Assembly (NCBI GenBank): GCA_046316025.1
Contig: JBKCXU010000108.1
Coordinates: 82,057-146,056 of the forward strand
Source of the DNA: JAJTHJ01 sp046316025
GTDB lineage: Bacteria; Pseudomonadota; Gammaproteobacteria; Burkholderiales; Burkholderiaceae_F
Reading direction: 5' to 3'
DNA length: 64,000 nt
Positions 17,271 to 24,176 of the stretch are shown here, piece by piece; positions within the stretch are counted from its first letter, which is position 1, and every line of letters starts with the position of its first letter. The position numbers and the translations under genes are program-made. Below the pieces are notes generated by a model. That model was not told the DNA's origin. It searched no databases and saw only the letters and a program-made list of their open reading frames with translations.

Positions 17271-18302
17271 ATGAAGATCGACAGCGGCGGATCGGCGCGC
17301 GCTGCGCCCCGGCGCCGGCTGCTGCGCGCGCTCGCCGCCGCCGCGCTGGCGCTCGCGGCCGGTGGCGCCGCGGCGGCCGAAAGCGCCGCGCCGCTGCGGG
17401 TCGTTGTGATCTCCGATCTGAACGAAAGCTATGGCTCGACCCGCTACGCGGATACCGTGTTGCAGGCGGTCCGCCGGATCGAGGCGATCCGCCCGGCGCT
17501 CGTGATCAGCACCGGCGACATGGTGGCCGGCCAGCGGCTGGCGCCGCCGCTGACGCGCCCCGAACTGGAGGCCATGTGGGCGGCGTTTCATCGCGCCGTG
17601 TCCGACCCGCTGGCGCGCGCCGGGTTGCCGTTGGCGGTGACGCCCGGCAACCATGACGCCGCGGCCGGCACGCGCTTCCGGCTCGAACGCGAGGTGTTCC
17701 GCGCGCAATGGCTGCCGCGCAAGCCGGCGCTGGACTTCGTCGATGCCGCGGGCTATCCGTTCCACTACGCCTTCGCGGTCGGTCCGGTCTTGTTCGTGTC
17801 GCTGGACGCGACCGCGGTCGGCCATCTGCCCGAGCGCGAAAAGCGCTGGCTGGCGGACCTGCTCGAACGCCATGGCGACCGCTACAAATTCAGGGTCGTG
17901 TACGGCCACCTGCCGCTGTGGCCGTTTGCCGAGGGGCGCGCCACCGAATACCTGGGCGACACGGAACTCGAACGGCTGCTGCAACGCCACCGCGTCGATC
18001 TGGTGTTGAGCGGCCACCATCACGCCTACTACCCCGGCGCCAAGGACGGGGTGCGTTACGTGAGCCAGGCCTGTCTGGGCGCCGCGCCACGCCCCTTGCT
18101 GGGCAGCGACCGGCGCGCCGAACACGCGATCACGGTTCTCGAGTTCCCGGTCGACGGCCCGCCGAGCGTCGAAGCCTACCGGGCGCCGCACTACACCGAG
18201 AAGATCGACCGGCACACGCTGCCGGAGCGCATCGTCTCGCCGCGGGCCACTCTGCTGCGCGACGATCTGGCCGCGAAGGCCGGCGCGGCGGCGCGCCCCT
18301 AG
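17271..18302 (+). CDS. Exported calcineurin-like metallophosphoesterase
   Basis: A 343-residue protein with an Arg-rich N-region and hydrophobic core (LLRALAAAALALAAGGAAAA). Family blocks in order: VVISDLNESYG (Asp, with the usual His replaced by Asn), STGDMVAG, TPGNHDAA, VVYGHLPLW and LSGHHHAYYPG. It should hydrolyse a phosphoester in the periplasm; the substrate is unknown. It starts 67 bases from the divergent kinase-like gene. The TAG stop overlaps the left CTAG end of the small inverted-repeat element at 18299. Confidence 0.82.
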   Translation: MKIDSGGSARAAPRRRLLRALAAAALALAAGGAAAAESAAPLRVVVISDLNESYGSTRYADTVLQAVRRIEAIRPALVISTGDMVAGQRLAPPLTRPELEAMWAAFHRAVSDPLARAGLPLAVTPGNHDAAAGTRFRLEREVFRAQWLPRKPALDFVDAAGYPFHYAFAVGPVLFVSLDATAVGHLPEREKRWLADLLERHGDRYKFRVVYGHLPLWPFAEGRATEYLGDTELERLLQRHRVDLVLSGHHHAYYPGAKDGVRYVSQACLGAAPRPLLGSDRRAEHAITVLEFPVDGPPSVEAYRAPHYTEKIDRHTLPERIVSPRATLLRDDLAAKAGAAARP

Positions 18303-18488
18303 TGTCCCTCCCCATAAGTTCCGAAACAACAGTGGCGAGAATCGCCGCCATACTTTGTCGCCGCGCACAGCAGGGTTCCCAACCCGGCTGTGCGCGGCTT
18401 CGCGGCTGGCGACGATTTCGCCATTGTTGTGCGCCACGATCCTGCACGCTCGCAGCGATGCTTCGAAACTTATGGGGCGGGACACTAG
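18299..18488. mobile_element. MITE-like element 1 with CTAG-ended terminal inverted repeats
   Basis: The left end (18299-18325) starts CTAGTGTCCCTCCCCATAAG. The right end (18462-18488) is its reverse complement with two mismatches in 27 bases. The interior also pairs (CCGCGCACAGC with GCTGTGCGCGG; AACAACAGTGGCGA with a similar right-hand block), so nearly the whole 190 bases can form one hairpin. There is no coding capacity. CTAG at both ends could be a target duplication. It fills much of the gene-free stretch 18303-18625. Confidence 0.75.
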
Positions 18489-18540
18489 CCTCGAAAGTCG
18501 CCACGGCGCGAGCGCGTAACCCTGTCCGAAAAAACCTGAC

Positions 18541-18569
18541 TTGTCCTTGCCGCAGGGCGTCGATAGATT
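18541..18569 (+). promoter_or_regulatory. Possible sigma-70 promoter for the DUF3011 gene
   Basis: TTGTCC and TAGATT are separated by 17 bases, 56 bases before the ATG. Each box matches four of six consensus bases. A GGCTCGCG/CGCGAGCC stem (18589-18610) lies between it and the ribosome-binding site. Confidence 0.35.
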
Positions 18570-18625
18570 CCGCGCGCGACAAACTCGAGGCTCGCGTACC
18601 GGCGCGAGCCCCCTTGGAGAACCCC

Positions 18626-19279
18626 ATGCCCCACCTGTTTCGCCGCGCGGTCGGCGCAACGCTTGCGCTGACCTTGAGCCTGGGCACTGTCCCCGCCTGG
18701 GCCGGACGCGAGGTCAGTTGCGACAGCCATTCGATGCGCCGCAACTTCTGCCCGACCGGCGAACACGGGTCGGTGCGGCTGATGGAATCCAAGGGCTTCT
18801 GGCCCTGCGACGAAGGGCGCACCTGGGGCACCGAGAGGGACGGCATCTGGGTCGACCGCGACTGCAAGGGCCGCTTCTGGGTCGAGGACAAGTCGGGCGG
18901 CTCGCATAACCGCAACACGGCGATCGCCGCCGGCGCCATTGCCGCGCTGGTGCTGGGCGCGGCCATCGCCGGCAACTCCAAGCGCGGCGAGGAAGACCGC
19001 GCGCACAGCGCGCAGAGCGACGACGTGCCCAACTGGGCGATCGGCCGCTACCACGGCTACAACCCGGACGCGCGGGTCGAGGCCACGCTCGATCTGTCCG
19101 CCAGCGGCCGGGCGGTGATCGGGCAGCGCGGGCGCAATCTGTACGGGCACTACGCCGGCCGCGACACGCTGGCGATGGACGACGGCAGCCGCCTGCGCAT
19201 CGAACGCACCGACCGCGGCCTGCGCACGGTCGACGACCGCGATCGCGCCCGCACCATCGACTTCTACCGCGACCGCTGA
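18626..19279 (+). CDS. Exported DUF3011 domain protein
   Basis: A 217-residue protein with a signal peptide (GATLALTLSLGTVPAWA). Residues about 28-90 carry the Cys/Trp pattern of DUF3011: SCDSHSMRRNFCP, GFWPCDEGRTWG and GIWVDRDCKGRFWVE. One membrane-like glycine/alanine helix (AAGAIAALVLGAAIAGN) follows, then a C-terminal beta domain (PNWAIGRYHGYNPDARVEAT) that resembles a lipocalin-like or META-like small barrel and is unassigned. ATG 18626 has TTGGAGA upstream. Function is unknown; the position among envelope proteins suggests a periplasmic role. Confidence 0.7.
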   Translation: MPHLFRRAVGATLALTLSLGTVPAWAGREVSCDSHSMRRNFCPTGEHGSVRLMESKGFWPCDEGRTWGTERDGIWVDRDCKGRFWVEDKSGGSHNRNTAIAAGAIAALVLGAAIAGNSKRGEEDRAHSAQSDDVPNWAIGRYHGYNPDARVEATLDLSASGRAVIGQRGRNLYGHYAGRDTLAMDDGSRLRIERTDRGLRTVDDRDRARTIDFYRDR

Positions 19280-19327
19280 CGCGACCGTTGCGACCGTTAG
19301 CCCGGACCCTCATTTCGGAGCATCCCG

Positions 19328-20185
19328 ATGCACGCTTCCCTTCCCCTGCGCGGCGCCACGCTGCTCGCCACGCTGCTGCTGGCGCTGCCGGCCGCCGTGT
19401 CGGCCCAGAGCACCGCGCCCGCCCCCAACGCAGCCACGGTCGCGGTGCCGCCGCCCGGCAGCACGCTGGACAAGGTGCGCCGCGCCGGCGTGCTGCGCGT
19501 GGGCGTGGTGGCCGGCGTGCCGTGGACGATGGCGGCCCGCGACGGGCAGCTGATCGGCTTTGACATCGACATCGCGCAGGAGCTGGCGCGCGATCTGGGC
19601 GTGCGGCTCGAACTGGTGCGCAACTCCTCGTTCGGCGTGGTGGACGATCTGCTCGACGGCCGCACCGACATCGCCGCCGCGGGCCTCTGGCCCAACCCGC
19701 GGCAGGCGCTGTCGATCAACTTCACCGATCCCTATGGCCGCTCGCGGGTGACGCTGGTGGCCAACCGCGACCGCGCCGGCGGGTTCAAGACGCTGGCGGC
19801 GTTCAACCGGTCGGAGGTGACGATCGGCGTGCGCGGCGGCAGCCTGGCCGAGCAACTGGCCAGCCGCCAGTTGCCGCGCGCCACGCTCAAGCGCTTTGAT
19901 TCCGACGAAGGCCGGCTGGCCGCCTTGCTGGCGGGCGAGTTGCACGCGGTGGTGGCCTCCAGCCCGTCGCCGGAGTTTCTGGAAGCCCGCGGCGGCGGCA
20001 AGCTCGTGCTGCCCGCCGTCGAGCCGCTGGGCGGGCGCAGCGAAGTCTTCGGCATCGCCCGCGGCGACGTGGACTTCTATGCATTTCTGAACGCCTGGAT
20101 CCGCAACCGGACCGACGCCGGCTGGCTGCCCGAGCGGCGCCGCTACTGGTTCGGCAGCTTCGATTGGGAAAAAGAGCTGCTGTAA
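19328..20185 (+). CDS. Periplasmic amino-acid-type solute-binding protein (SBP_bac_3)
   Basis: A 285-residue protein with a signal peptide ending AAVSAQ. The type-3 solute-binding fold is shown by LDKVRRAGVLRVGVVAGVPW, GFDIDIAQELARDLGVRLE, LLDGRTDIAAAGL and VRGGSLAEQL. Such proteins feed ABC importers for polar amino acids, or act as sensors. No permease or ATPase gene is adjacent, so it may be an orphan receptor or serve a distant transporter. Its 3' end overlaps the convergent serine hydrolase by 43 bases. Confidence 0.82.
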   Translation: MHASLPLRGATLLATLLLALPAAVSAQSTAPAPNAATVAVPPPGSTLDKVRRAGVLRVGVVAGVPWTMAARDGQLIGFDIDIAQELARDLGVRLELVRNSSFGVVDDLLDGRTDIAAAGLWPNPRQALSINFTDPYGRSRVTLVANRDRAGGFKTLAAFNRSEVTIGVRGGSLAEQLASRQLPRATLKRFDSDEGRLAALLAGELHAVVASSPSPEFLEARGGGKLVLPAVEPLGGRSEVFGIARGDVDFYAFLNAWIRNRTDAGWLPERRRYWFGSFDWEKELL

Positions 20186-21084
20186 CGCGCCACCGCCGCG
20201 CCGCGCGGCCCGGCGACGATCAGCTCGTGCAGCGGCGCCGCCAAGCGCTTTAACCACTCGCCGCCGGCCGGGTCTTGGGCGATGGCGACCAGCACGTAGC
20301 GGTGCGGCCCGGACTCGATCAACGCACTGTCGGCGTGGGTGTCGCGCCAGGTACCGGACTTGCGGAAGACCTCCACACCGGGGCGGCCCGCCAGCCCGGC
20401 CACAAATTTATGGTTGATGCCGGGCTTGGACAACACGTCTTTCATCAGCGCGTTCAGGTCGGGGCGCAGCAGCGTGTTGGCGGCCAGCAGCGCGTACAGC
20501 CGCGCGACCTGAAACGCGGTGGCGCCGTGCGAGAAACTGCCGACCGGGTCGCGCCGGAACGCGACCGCGCTGTCGTAGCCCTTGCCGACCCAGAGGCCGC
20601 CGCCGGCCGCCGCGTCGTAGAAGCGGAAGCGGTCGGACTGGAGGATTTGCAGCAGCCGCTCGCCGCCCACCCAGTGCAGCACGCGGGTCGCGTCGTCGTT
20701 GCTGGAGTAGCGGATCATCCGTTCCAGCGCCGCGCGACGCATGGCATCGAGCGGGAAGCGGCCGGCCTCGGCTTCGGCCAGCGCGCCCAGCAGGATGCCC
20801 ACCTTGGGCATGCTGGCCGCGTACATCATCCGGTCGCCGTTGACCATCGCCAGCCGTGGCGCAGCGGGCTCGCTCAGATCCACCAGCGCGACCGACAGGC
20901 GCCCGGCATCCGCCGCGCCGTCCAGACGCAGCGCGTGCAAGGCATTGTCCAGGCCCTGTTGCAGTTGTGAGTCGCGGGCGCCGCGCAGGTCGGGCGCCTG
21001 CGCGCCGGCGGCGCGGGCGAACAGCGCCAGCGCGCAAAGTGCAGCCAACAGCGGGCCGCGGAGCGAAAGTGTGGAAGTGCGCAT
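20143..21084 (-). CDS. Exported serine hydrolase, class A beta-lactamase fold
   Basis: A 313-residue protein with a signal peptide (LLAALCALALFARAAGAQ). It shows SMPK (Ser-x-x-Lys nucleophile and base), YSSND in the place of the SDN loop, and RKSGTW in the place of KTG. A class A beta-lactamase-related fold is therefore likely. The Glu166 region is not evident, so true beta-lactamase activity is uncertain and a peptidoglycan-peptide substrate is equally possible. It is the second such enzyme in the window (the other is at 7168). The 3' end overlaps the convergent binding-protein gene. Confidence 0.75.
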   Translation of the reverse strand: MRTSTLSLRGPLLAALCALALFARAAGAQAPDLRGARDSQLQQGLDNALHALRLDGAADAGRLSVALVDLSEPAAPRLAMVNGDRMMYAASMPKVGILLGALAEAEAGRFPLDAMRRAALERMIRYSSNDDATRVLHWVGGERLLQILQSDRFRFYDAAAGGGLWVGKGYDSAVAFRRDPVGSFSHGATAFQVARLYALLAANTLLRPDLNALMKDVLSKPGINHKFVAGLAGRPGVEVFRKSGTWRDTHADSALIESGPHRYVLVAIAQDPAGGEWLKRLAAPLHELIVAGPRGAAVARYSSSFSQSKLPNQ

Positions 21085-21176
21085 CGGCGAAGACTAGCGA
21101 AAGCCGTATAGAGTGTTCAAACCACTCGGTGGTTCCCTGCACTCGCCATCACGGCCGACGGATCGGCCGCGTGCCG

Positions 21177-21806
21177 TCAGAGCACCGGCGCCACCAGCCC
21201 GGCGCGCATCGCACAGCGCACCAGGCCCGGCAGATGATCGACGCCGAGCTTGGTGGTCAGGCGACTGCGATAGGTCTCGACCGTCTTCGGGCTGATGCCG
21301 AGCAGCGCGGCAACCTCCTTGGTGCGCCGGCCCTCGGCCAGCAGGCGCAGCACTTCACGCTCGCGCCCGCTCAGCGCCTCGCCGTCGGGCGCAGGGTTGC
21401 GCCGTGGCCTGCACGTCGGCTCGGGCGGCGCGGCGGCACTCGCGCCGGCGCCGTCGCGCAGCACCGCGCGGAGCGTGGCGAGCAGTTCGTCCAGCCCGCC
21501 GCGCTCGGGCATCCAGGCGGCGATGCAGGCCTCGTCCAGCGGCCCGTGCTCGTGCACCGACGGCAACGCAACGATCCGCGTGCGCGGCGACACGCGGCGC
21601 AGGCCGCGTGCAGTCGCGGTCGCGCCGTGCGGCACCGCGATTGCGCCGAGCAGCGCCACGTCCGGCTGCAACGCCGCCGCCAGTTCGAGCACGCGCTCGC
21701 CGTCGGCGGATTCGCCGAGCACTTGCCAGCCGGACTGCATGCGCAGCAGCGCCGCCACGCCCTGGCGAAAGAGCGGGTTCCGGTCGGCGATCAGCAGAGA
21801 GTTCAT
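21177..21806 (-). CDS. NarL/LuxR-type response regulator with degenerate receiver
   Basis: A 209-residue protein: receiver-like domain (1-115), linker, then a LuxR C-terminal helix-turn-helix (LSGREREVLRLLAEGRRTKE...GISPKTVETYRSRL). In the receiver, the acidic pocket is reduced to ADR, the phosphorylated Asp position reads VALLGAIAVPHG (Gly instead of Asp), and the conserved Lys is missing. Phosphorylation control is therefore unlikely; it may be constitutive or respond to a ligand. No histidine kinase is adjacent. A motif shared with two PliG-like genes lies 66 bases upstream, so it may regulate itself and them. Confidence 0.8.
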   Translation of the reverse strand: MNSLLIADRNPLFRQGVAALLRMQSGWQVLGESADGERVLELAAALQPDVALLGAIAVPHGATATARGLRRVSPRTRIVALPSVHEHGPLDEACIAAWMPERGGLDELLATLRAVLRDGAGASAAAPPEPTCRPRRNPAPDGEALSGREREVLRLLAEGRRTKEVAALLGISPKTVETYRSRLTTKLGVDHLPGLVRCAMRAGLVAPVL

Positions 21807-21871
21807 CGGGTACGGGCAGCGTCGTCAGGAGATGCCTGACCGCGGCCATTGAATCCGATCGGCCGCGGCGC

Positions 21872-21899
21872 GGCTAGCCGAAATACGAATGGCGGCGCC
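21872..21899 (-). promoter_or_regulatory. Shared upstream motif, copy B
   Basis: On the minus strand it reads CATTCGTATTTCGGCTAGC, two mismatches from the copy at 23288. It ends 66 bases before the ATG of the degenerate response regulator. Orientation relative to the gene is the same as in copies A and C. Confidence 0.55.
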
Positions 21900-21909
21900 C
21901 TCCGATTCG

Positions 21910-22081
21910 CTAGTCCAGTGAAACGGATGGATTACACCCGAGCGGCTGGAGAGCGGCCCGACAGGCAAAGCGCAGCCGTATGGGGTCCGTATGGGCTGAT
22001 ACGGCGAGCATTTGCTTGCGCCGCCTGGCGGGGCGAGGCGCAGACGGGCGGGGGAGCAATTCATCCGTTTCACTGGACTAG
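21910..22081. mobile_element. MITE-like element 2 with perfect 20-bp CTAG-ended inverted repeats
   Basis: CTAGTCCAGTGAAACGGATG (21910-21929) is repeated exactly in inverse orientation at 22062-22081. The 172-base element has no coding potential beyond chance frames. It differs in sequence from the element at 18299 but shares CTAG at both ends. It lies between the response regulator and the AraC gene and may have separated the AraC gene from its original promoter. With copy B of the motif it accounts for most of the gap 21807-22132. Confidence 0.8.
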
Positions 22082-22132
22082 ACTGCCAAGGTCGCGATGG
22101 CATCGCGCATCGCCTTGCAGTGTCGAGTCTCA

Positions 22133-23098
22133 ATGACGCTTGCACCTCGCCCCGACCCCTTGGCCCGCCCGCCCTGGGCCAGCGGCTTCAGTTCGGACGA
22201 CCTCGATGAGGTGCGCGCCTTGATCGGCACCACCGACGGGCGCCAGTCCCGGGTGGCGCGGCGCGGCGTGCCGATGGGCTACTCGCAATATCGGCTGCGG
22301 GGCCTGCGCACGAACCTGGGCCGGTCCGACTCGGCTGTCGAGCAGACGGTGCGGGGCCTCGTCTACGGCCCGGTGTTGCAGTTGGCGGTGCCGGTGGGCA
22401 CCGTCTTTCGCACCGGCCGGCGGTCGTCCGCGCCGACCGGTCCGTCGACCGTGGTCGTTGCGCCGGCGGGCTGGGAGTTCAGCCGCATCAGCCCGCCGGG
22501 CAGCATGTTCGCCATCGAGGTGGACCCGAATGCGCTGCACGACGAGATGCGGGCGCGGCGGCCCGCCACTCGATCCCGCTGGCCGGAACGGCTGGCGATC
22601 GTCGATCTCGCCCCGCGTGACCGTGCCGAGTTGATGGCCGCGACAGCTGCCTTGGTGCAGGCGACCGAACCGGGCGTCGATTCGCGGCCACTCGCCCTCG
22701 CCGAGGCGCGCGTGATCGAGCTGGTCGCAAGCCTGGCGCTGCTCGGCACGGCCGACGAGCGTCCCGGCGAATTCTCGCTGCAACGGGCACGCGACCTGGA
22801 GGACTGGATCGACGCCCACCTCGACGAACCGCTTACCTTGGGACGGCTTTGCCGGGTCGCCGGGGTCGGCGCCCGTTGCCTGCAAAAAGCCTTCGACTAC
22901 CGCCGCGGCATGTCGCCGATGCGTTTCGTCGCCGAGCGGCGGCTCGCGGCCGCATATTGCCGCCTGGGCCAAGCCGCGCCTGACACCAGCGTGGCGCGCG
23001 TCGCGCTGGATCTCGGCTTCGATCATCTGGGCCGATTCGCCCGGATCTACCGACAGGTGATCGGCGAGTCGCCGTCGCAGACGTTGGCGGCGCGATAG
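22133..23098 (+). CDS. AraC family transcriptional regulator
   Basis: A 321-residue regulator. A cupin-like N-terminal half (VLQLAVPVGTVFRTGR...APAGWEFSRISPPG) is followed by two helix-turn-helix units: DEPLTLGRLCRVAGVGARCL and VARVALDLGFDHLGRFARIY. It ends in YRQVIGESPSQTLAAR, typical of AraC C-termini. ATG 22133 was chosen because the related regulator at 31764 starts MTLA and aligns from there (DLDEVR in both); ATG 22097 is possible. The ligand is unknown. A MITE-like element ends 51 bases upstream. Confidence 0.85.
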   Translation: MTLAPRPDPLARPPWASGFSSDDLDEVRALIGTTDGRQSRVARRGVPMGYSQYRLRGLRTNLGRSDSAVEQTVRGLVYGPVLQLAVPVGTVFRTGRRSSAPTGPSTVVVAPAGWEFSRISPPGSMFAIEVDPNALHDEMRARRPATRSRWPERLAIVDLAPRDRAELMAATAALVQATEPGVDSRPLALAEARVIELVASLALLGTADERPGEFSLQRARDLEDWIDAHLDEPLTLGRLCRVAGVGARCLQKAFDYRRGMSPMRFVAERRLAAAYCRLGQAAPDTSVARVALDLGFDHLGRFARIYRQVIGESPSQTLAAR

Positions 23099-23173
23099 CC
23101 CGCACCTCTGCGAGCCAGAAACACCGCAGGAACAGGTTCGCGCCGAGCGTTCCGGACGCTTTGGCCCGCCTGA

Positions 23174-23261
23174 CTCCACTTCCAGGGCAACAGGCTGGTT
23201 TTGTCGTTCCCGCGGACGCGGGAACGACGTGCCTTTGGGGTCTGGTTGAAGTGGAAATGGC
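23174..23261. repeat. R2 dispersed repeat, shortened copy
   Basis: It begins CTCCACTTCCAGGGCAACAG, contains GTCGTTCCCGCGGACGCGGG, and ends GGTTGAAGTGGAAATGG. The outer ends complement each other as in the other R2 copies. It lies in the gene-free stretch 23099-23420. Confidence 0.6.
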
Positions 23262-23287
23262 ATGACGCCCCGCATGCACTCCTCAAG

Positions 23288-23314
23288 CGCCGCCGTTCGT
23301 TTTTCGGCTAGCCA
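23288..23314 (+). promoter_or_regulatory. Shared upstream motif, copy C
   Basis: It reads CGTTCGTTTTTCGGCTAGC on the plus strand, 107 bases before the ATG of the PliG-like/SH3 gene. The preceding GCGCCGC is also shared with copy B. Confidence 0.55.
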
Positions 23315-23420
23315 TCGGGCAGGCGTGCGGGCCTAATCGCTGCCGTCCAAATTTTGGTGCCCGATGGGCGGCGGCGCACTGCTGCCCCCGTCGCGTCGCG
23401 CTCTCTTGAAGGAAAGACCC

Positions 23421-24086
23421 ATGTCCCACCCGAAAAGCAAACGGGTCGCCGCGCTCGGCGCGCTGTGCCTGGCCGCTGCCCTGACGGCCGCGGGGCCGGC
23501 CGGCGCCGAGGTGCGCGATCTGCACTTCGCGCGTGGCGCCAGCAGCACCACGGTGAGCGGCAGCATCGTCGGGCGCGACGACAACCGCTACCGCGTGCGG
23601 GCCCAGGAGGGGCAGACGATCAAGGTCACGCTCAAGCCGCGACGGCCCACGACCTACTTCAACGTCAACCCGCCCGACAGCGATCAGTCGATCTTCGTCG
23701 GCAGCAACGAGGGCAACGTCTACGAGGGCCGGCTGGCGGCCAGCGGCGTGTACGAAATCGTCGTCTACCAGATGGGCGGCGCGGCGTCGGACAACAAGCA
23801 GTCCGGATATCAACTGACGGTCGCCGTCACCGGCGGCGCGGGCGGCCAGTCGGCGGCGGGCAAGTTCAGCGCCGGGCAGACGGTGATGATCGGCGGCGCG
23901 CGCAGCGACGCGCTCGATGCCGTTGAGCTGCGCGACGGCCCGGGGCGCGGCGGCGTGGTCGGCCGCGTGGGCAATGGCCGCCTGATGACGGTCGACAACT
24001 GCGAAGGCGACTGGTGCCATGTGCGCACGACGACCGGCAGCAGCACCGCCGGCTGGGTCGAGTCGCGCTATCTGCGCAGCAAGTAA
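23421..24086 (+). CDS. Exported PliG-like domain protein with C-terminal bacterial SH3 domain
   Basis: A 221-residue protein with a signal peptide (LGALCLAAALTAAGPAGA). Residues about 27-135 resemble the g-type lysozyme inhibitor PliG: FARGASSTTVSGSIVGRDDN, YRVRAQEGQTIKVTLKP, YFNVNPPDSDQSIFVGSN and YEIVVYQMGGAASDNKQSGY. Residues about 155-221 are a bacterial SH3 domain (VELRDGPGRGGVVGRV; DWCHVRTT; GWVESRYL), which often binds cell-wall peptides. The combination fits a periplasmic, wall-associated inhibitor or sensor, but this is inference. ATG 23421 follows GAAGGAAA. It is related to the N-terminal domain of the gene at 13920. Confidence 0.68.
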   Translation: MSHPKSKRVAALGALCLAAALTAAGPAGAEVRDLHFARGASSTTVSGSIVGRDDNRYRVRAQEGQTIKVTLKPRRPTTYFNVNPPDSDQSIFVGSNEGNVYEGRLAASGVYEIVVYQMGGAASDNKQSGYQLTVAVTGGAGGQSAAGKFSAGQTVMIGGARSDALDAVELRDGPGRGGVVGRVGNGRLMTVDNCEGDWCHVRTTTGSSTAGWVESRYLRSK

Positions 24087-24176
24087 ACGCAAACGGCAGC
24101 GGGCCGACACAGAAACCGCGCACCGCGACAACACGCCGGTTCGGTTACGCAACCTCTTCCACCGCAGGCAGCGAAC

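Noticed and set aside
21849..22136. A 95-codon frame covering MITE-like element 2
   Set aside because: Both ends are translated inverted repeat (SPVKRM and IHPFHWT) and there is no ribosome-binding site or domain.
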